Positions 13,226 to 15,438 of a stretch of DNA of 15,438 nucleotides are shown here, piece by piece; the first letter of the stretch is position 1; each line of letters begins with the position of its first letter. Source of the DNA: Clostridiales bacterium (GTDB lineage Bacteria; Bacillota; Clostridia; Peptostreptococcales; Anaerovoracaceae); the NCBI GenBank assembly GCA_009778415.1, contig WRJV01000317.1, positions 1 through 15,438 of the forward strand, written 5' to 3'. The position numbers and the translations under genes are program-made. Under the pieces are notes generated by a model that saw nothing but the letters and a program-made list of their open reading frames with translations, had not been told where the DNA came from and did no database searches.

Positions 13226-15289
13226 ATGCCAAGGGCTTTCCCCTTAGAAAAGACCAGGAACATAGGCATTATGGCCCACATAGACGCCGGGAAGACGACG
13301 ACTACCGAGAGGATTTTGTTTTACACCGGCAAGACCCACAAGCTGGGAGAAGTGCATGAAGGCGCGGCTACCATGGACTGGATGGAACAGGAACAGGAAC
13401 GCGGCATCACAATAACCTCTGCTGCTACTACGGCGCAATGGAACGACACCAGGATCAACATAATCGATACTCCGGGGCATGTGGATTTTACGGTAGAAGT
13501 AGAGCGCTCCCTCCGGGTTTTGGACGGAGCGGTTACAGTTCTTTGTGCAAAAGGCGGCGTCGAGCCGCAGTCCGAGACTGTTTGGAGGCAGGCGGAGAAA
13601 TACAGCGTGCCGAGGATGATTTTCATCAACAAGATGGACATCACCGGCGCGGATTTCTTCAGGGTCACCCAGATGGTAAGAGACAGGCTGAAGGCAAACG
13701 CTGTGCCGATTCAAATACCGATAGGCGTTGAAGACAGTTTTGAAGGAATTGTCGATTTAGTTGAAATGAAAGCTGAAATTTACCATGACGATTTGGGGAA
13801 GGAATACTCCATCAATGAAATACCGGAGCACCTGATCGGACAGGCAAATGAATTCAGGGAAAAGATGGTTGAAGCCGCAGCAGAAGCGAACGAAGAAATT
13901 ATGGTCAAGTTTCTTGAGGGCGAGGAGATAACAAAAGAAGAGCTGAAGCAGGCTATAAGGAAAATGACTGTGGAAGGCAGGATGATCCCCGTGACGTGCG
14001 GTTCGTCGTACAGGAACAAGGGGGTTCAGATATTGCTGGACGCGATTGTGGACTACATGCCTTCGCCCCTCGACATCCCGGCGATAAGGGGTGTCAGCCC
14101 CAAAACCGAGGAAGAAACTGAAAGGGCCGCAGACGACGACGGGCCGTTTTCAGCATTGGCGTTCAAGATAATGGCAGACCCTTTTGTCGGCAAGCTGGCA
14201 TTTTTCAGAGTTTATTCAGGTTCTATAAAATCAGGGTCTTACGTTTACAATTCGACCAAAGACAAAAAGGAGCGGCTCGGAAGGGTCTTGCAGATGCACG
14301 CGAACAAGAGGGAAGAGATCGAAGAGGTTTTTTCCGGAGACATTGCCGCAGCAGTAGGGCTCAAGGACACGACGACAGGCGACACGCTTTGCGACGAAAA
14401 GCGCCCTGTAATACTTGAATCCATGCAGTTCCCCAACCCGGTCATAGAAATCGCCATAGAGCCAAAGACAAAAGCCGGGCAGGACAAGATGGGCATCGCC
14501 CTGTCGAAGCTGATGGAGGAAGACCCCACGTTCAAGACTTACACCAACGAGGAGACGGGTCAGACGATTATCGCCGGAATGGGCGAGCTCCATCTCGAAA
14601 TCATCGTTGACAGGCTGCTTCGCGAATTCAAAGTCGAAGCGAACGTCGGCAAACCGAGGGTTTCGTACAAAGAGACGTTCTCAGAGCCTGCGGACGTGGA
14701 GTACAAGTACGTCAAACAGACGGGCGGGCGCGGCCAGTACGGCCACGTCAAGATTAAAACTTGGCCAAAGGCCCCCGGATCGGGGTTTGAGTTCAAAAAC
14801 TCCATCGTCGGCGGCGCTATACCAAAGGAATACATCCCCAAAATCGAAGACGGGATAAAAGAGGCGATGCTCAGCGGGCCGCTTGCGGGCTTTCAGGTGG
14901 TCGACGTGGGCGTAGAGCTTTACGACGGGTCGTACCACGAAGTCGACTCTTCGGAGCTGGCGTTCAAGGTTGCCGCAAGCCTGGCGTTCAGGGAAGCCGG
15001 CAAAAAGGCGAAACCGGTGCTGCTTGAGCCGATCTTCAAGGTGGAAGTCACCGTGCCGGAAGAAAACATGGGGGACATCATTGGAGACATCAGTTCGAGG
15101 AGGGGCAGGATAGAAGGCTCGGACATCAGCGCAGGGGCTTCGGTAATCAAAGCTCAAGCACCGCTTTCGGAGATGTTCGGATATGCGACGGACCTCAGGT
15201 CAAAGACCCAAGGAAGGGGCGTTTACACGATGCAGTTCGACCATTTCGAAAAACTGCCGGACAATTTGCTTGAACGGACGGTGAAGTAG
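13226..15289 (+). CDS. fusA: Elongation factor G
   Basis: EF-G is the GTPase that drives translocation of tRNA and mRNA and, with RRF, recycles ribosomes. The 687-residue protein shows all GTPase motifs: AHIDAGKT at 17-24 (P-loop), RGITIT at 59-64 (switch I), DTPGH at 81-85 (switch II), NKMD at 135-138, and CGSS for G5. The later domains are present, including GMGELHLEI and GGRGQYGHV (domain IV). The frame is open from 13022 inside rpsG. The ATG at 13226, 7 nt after AAGGAGGA (13211-13218), gives the typical MPRAFPLEKTRNIG start. Cotranscribed with rpsG. Confidence 0.98.
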   Translation: MPRAFPLEKTRNIGIMAHIDAGKTTTTERILFYTGKTHKLGEVHEGAATMDWMEQEQERGITITSAATTAQWNDTRINIIDTPGHVDFTVEVERSLRVLDGAVTVLCAKGGVEPQSETVWRQAEKYSVPRMIFINKMDITGADFFRVTQMVRDRLKANAVPIQIPIGVEDSFEGIVDLVEMKAEIYHDDLGKEYSINEIPEHLIGQANEFREKMVEAAAEANEEIMVKFLEGEEITKEELKQAIRKMTVEGRMIPVTCGSSYRNKGVQILLDAIVDYMPSPLDIPAIRGVSPKTEEETERAADDDGPFSALAFKIMADPFVGKLAFFRVYSGSIKSGSYVYNSTKDKKERLGRVLQMHANKREEIEEVFSGDIAAAVGLKDTTTGDTLCDEKRPVILESMQFPNPVIEIAIEPKTKAGQDKMGIALSKLMEEDPTFKTYTNEETGQTIIAGMGELHLEIIVDRLLREFKVEANVGKPRVSYKETFSEPADVEYKYVKQTGGRGQYGHVKIKTWPKAPGSGFEFKNSIVGGAIPKEYIPKIEDGIKEAMLSGPLAGFQVVDVGVELYDGSYHEVDSSELAFKVAASLAFREAGKKAKPVLLEPIFKVEVTVPEENMGDIIGDISSRRGRIEGSDISAGASVIKAQAPLSEMFGYATDLRSKTQGRGVYTMQFDHFEKLPDNLLERTVK

Positions 15290-15292
15290 GGC

Positions 15293-15322
15293 TTGGTGCG
15301 CCTGCGCGCGAAACATTATAAT
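15293..15322 (+). promoter_or_regulatory. Candidate promoter of tuf
   Basis: A perfect -10 TATAAT (15317-15322) is preceded at 18 bp by TTGGTG (15293-15298), which matches only TTG of the -35. It lies in the 67-bp fusA-tuf gap. Extra promoters before tuf are known in other bacteria, and would let EF-Tu be made in excess over EF-G. Confidence 0.45.
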
Positions 15323-15356
15323 TAATATGATTGAAAGTTAAGGAGAGGATAAAAAA

Positions 15357-15438
15357 ATGGCGAAGCAAAAATTTGAAAGGACAAAACCGCACCTCAACAT
15401 CGGGACCATAGGCCACATCGACCACGGGAAGACGACCC
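15357..15438 (+). CDS. tuf: Elongation factor Tu, N-terminal fragment (3' end outside window)
   Basis: ATG 15357 follows AAGGAGAGG at 15340-15348. The 27 visible residues, MAKQKFERTK through GHIDHGKTT, are the N-terminus of EF-Tu, with the P-loop GHIDHGKT at residues 19-26. EF-Tu delivers aminoacyl-tRNA to the ribosome as a GTP complex. The gene runs off the window end and is not truncated as far as can be seen. It follows fusA in the usual str operon order. Confidence 0.96.
   Translation, partial: MAKQKFERTKPHLNIGTIGHIDHGKTT

Noticed and set aside
1..15438. CRISPR arrays, tRNA/rRNA genes, insertion sequences
   Set aside because: No regularly spaced repeats, tRNA-like cloverleaf, rRNA segment, transposase frame or terminal inverted repeats were seen on either strand by eye.

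Overview
The window is a core gene-expression locus of a Gram-positive-type bacterium, most likely a member of the Clostridia (Bacillota). The evidence is the gene order rplK-rplA-rplJ-rplL / rpoB-rpoC / rpsL-rpsG-fusA-tuf, a 138-residue S12 of the Bacillota form, strong AGGAGG-type ribosome binding sites throughout, SigA-type promoters, and a canonical L10 leader. No species is named because nothing in the sequence fixes one.

Layout. 1-2113: the end of rplK, then rplA, an L10-autoregulatory leader with an attenuator-like hairpin, rplJ and rplL, closed by a strong intrinsic terminator. 2114-4724: an accessory interval of about 2.6 kb between rplL and rpoB, which are adjacent or nearly so in most bacteria. 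It holds a polytopic O-antigen-ligase/Wzy-like membrane protein with its own candidate promoter; a perfect consensus promoter (TTGACA-N17-TATAAT) overlapping that gene's stop codon; a roughly 165-nt highly structured RNA ending in an 11-bp terminator-like hairpin; an AT-rich 196-aa gene resembling the PBECR4 nuclease-like family; a short RHS/YD-repeat-like remnant; and the promoter of rpoB. 4725-12097: rpoB and rpoC, intact, with acidic C-terminal tails. 12098-15438: a strong extended -10 promoter with a leader hairpin, then the str operon rpsL-rpsG-fusA and the start of tuf.

How the parts work together. The ribosomal genes make the L1 arm and the L10-L12 stalk, which recruits the translational GTPases EF-G and EF-Tu encoded at the other end. 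rpoBC make the catalytic core of RNA polymerase, and rpsL/rpsG make small-subunit proteins. The rplL terminator and the separate rpoB promoter suggest that rpoBC transcription is uncoupled from rplJL.

The most interesting part is the interval between rplL and rpoB. The structured RNA at about 3672-3836 is the strongest candidate for an undescribed or poorly described element. From memory it resembles the raiA-motif class of Bacillota/Actinomycetota ncRNAs, but this could not be tested here. It lies directly upstream of the PBECR4-like gene, so a role as a regulatory leader is an alternative.
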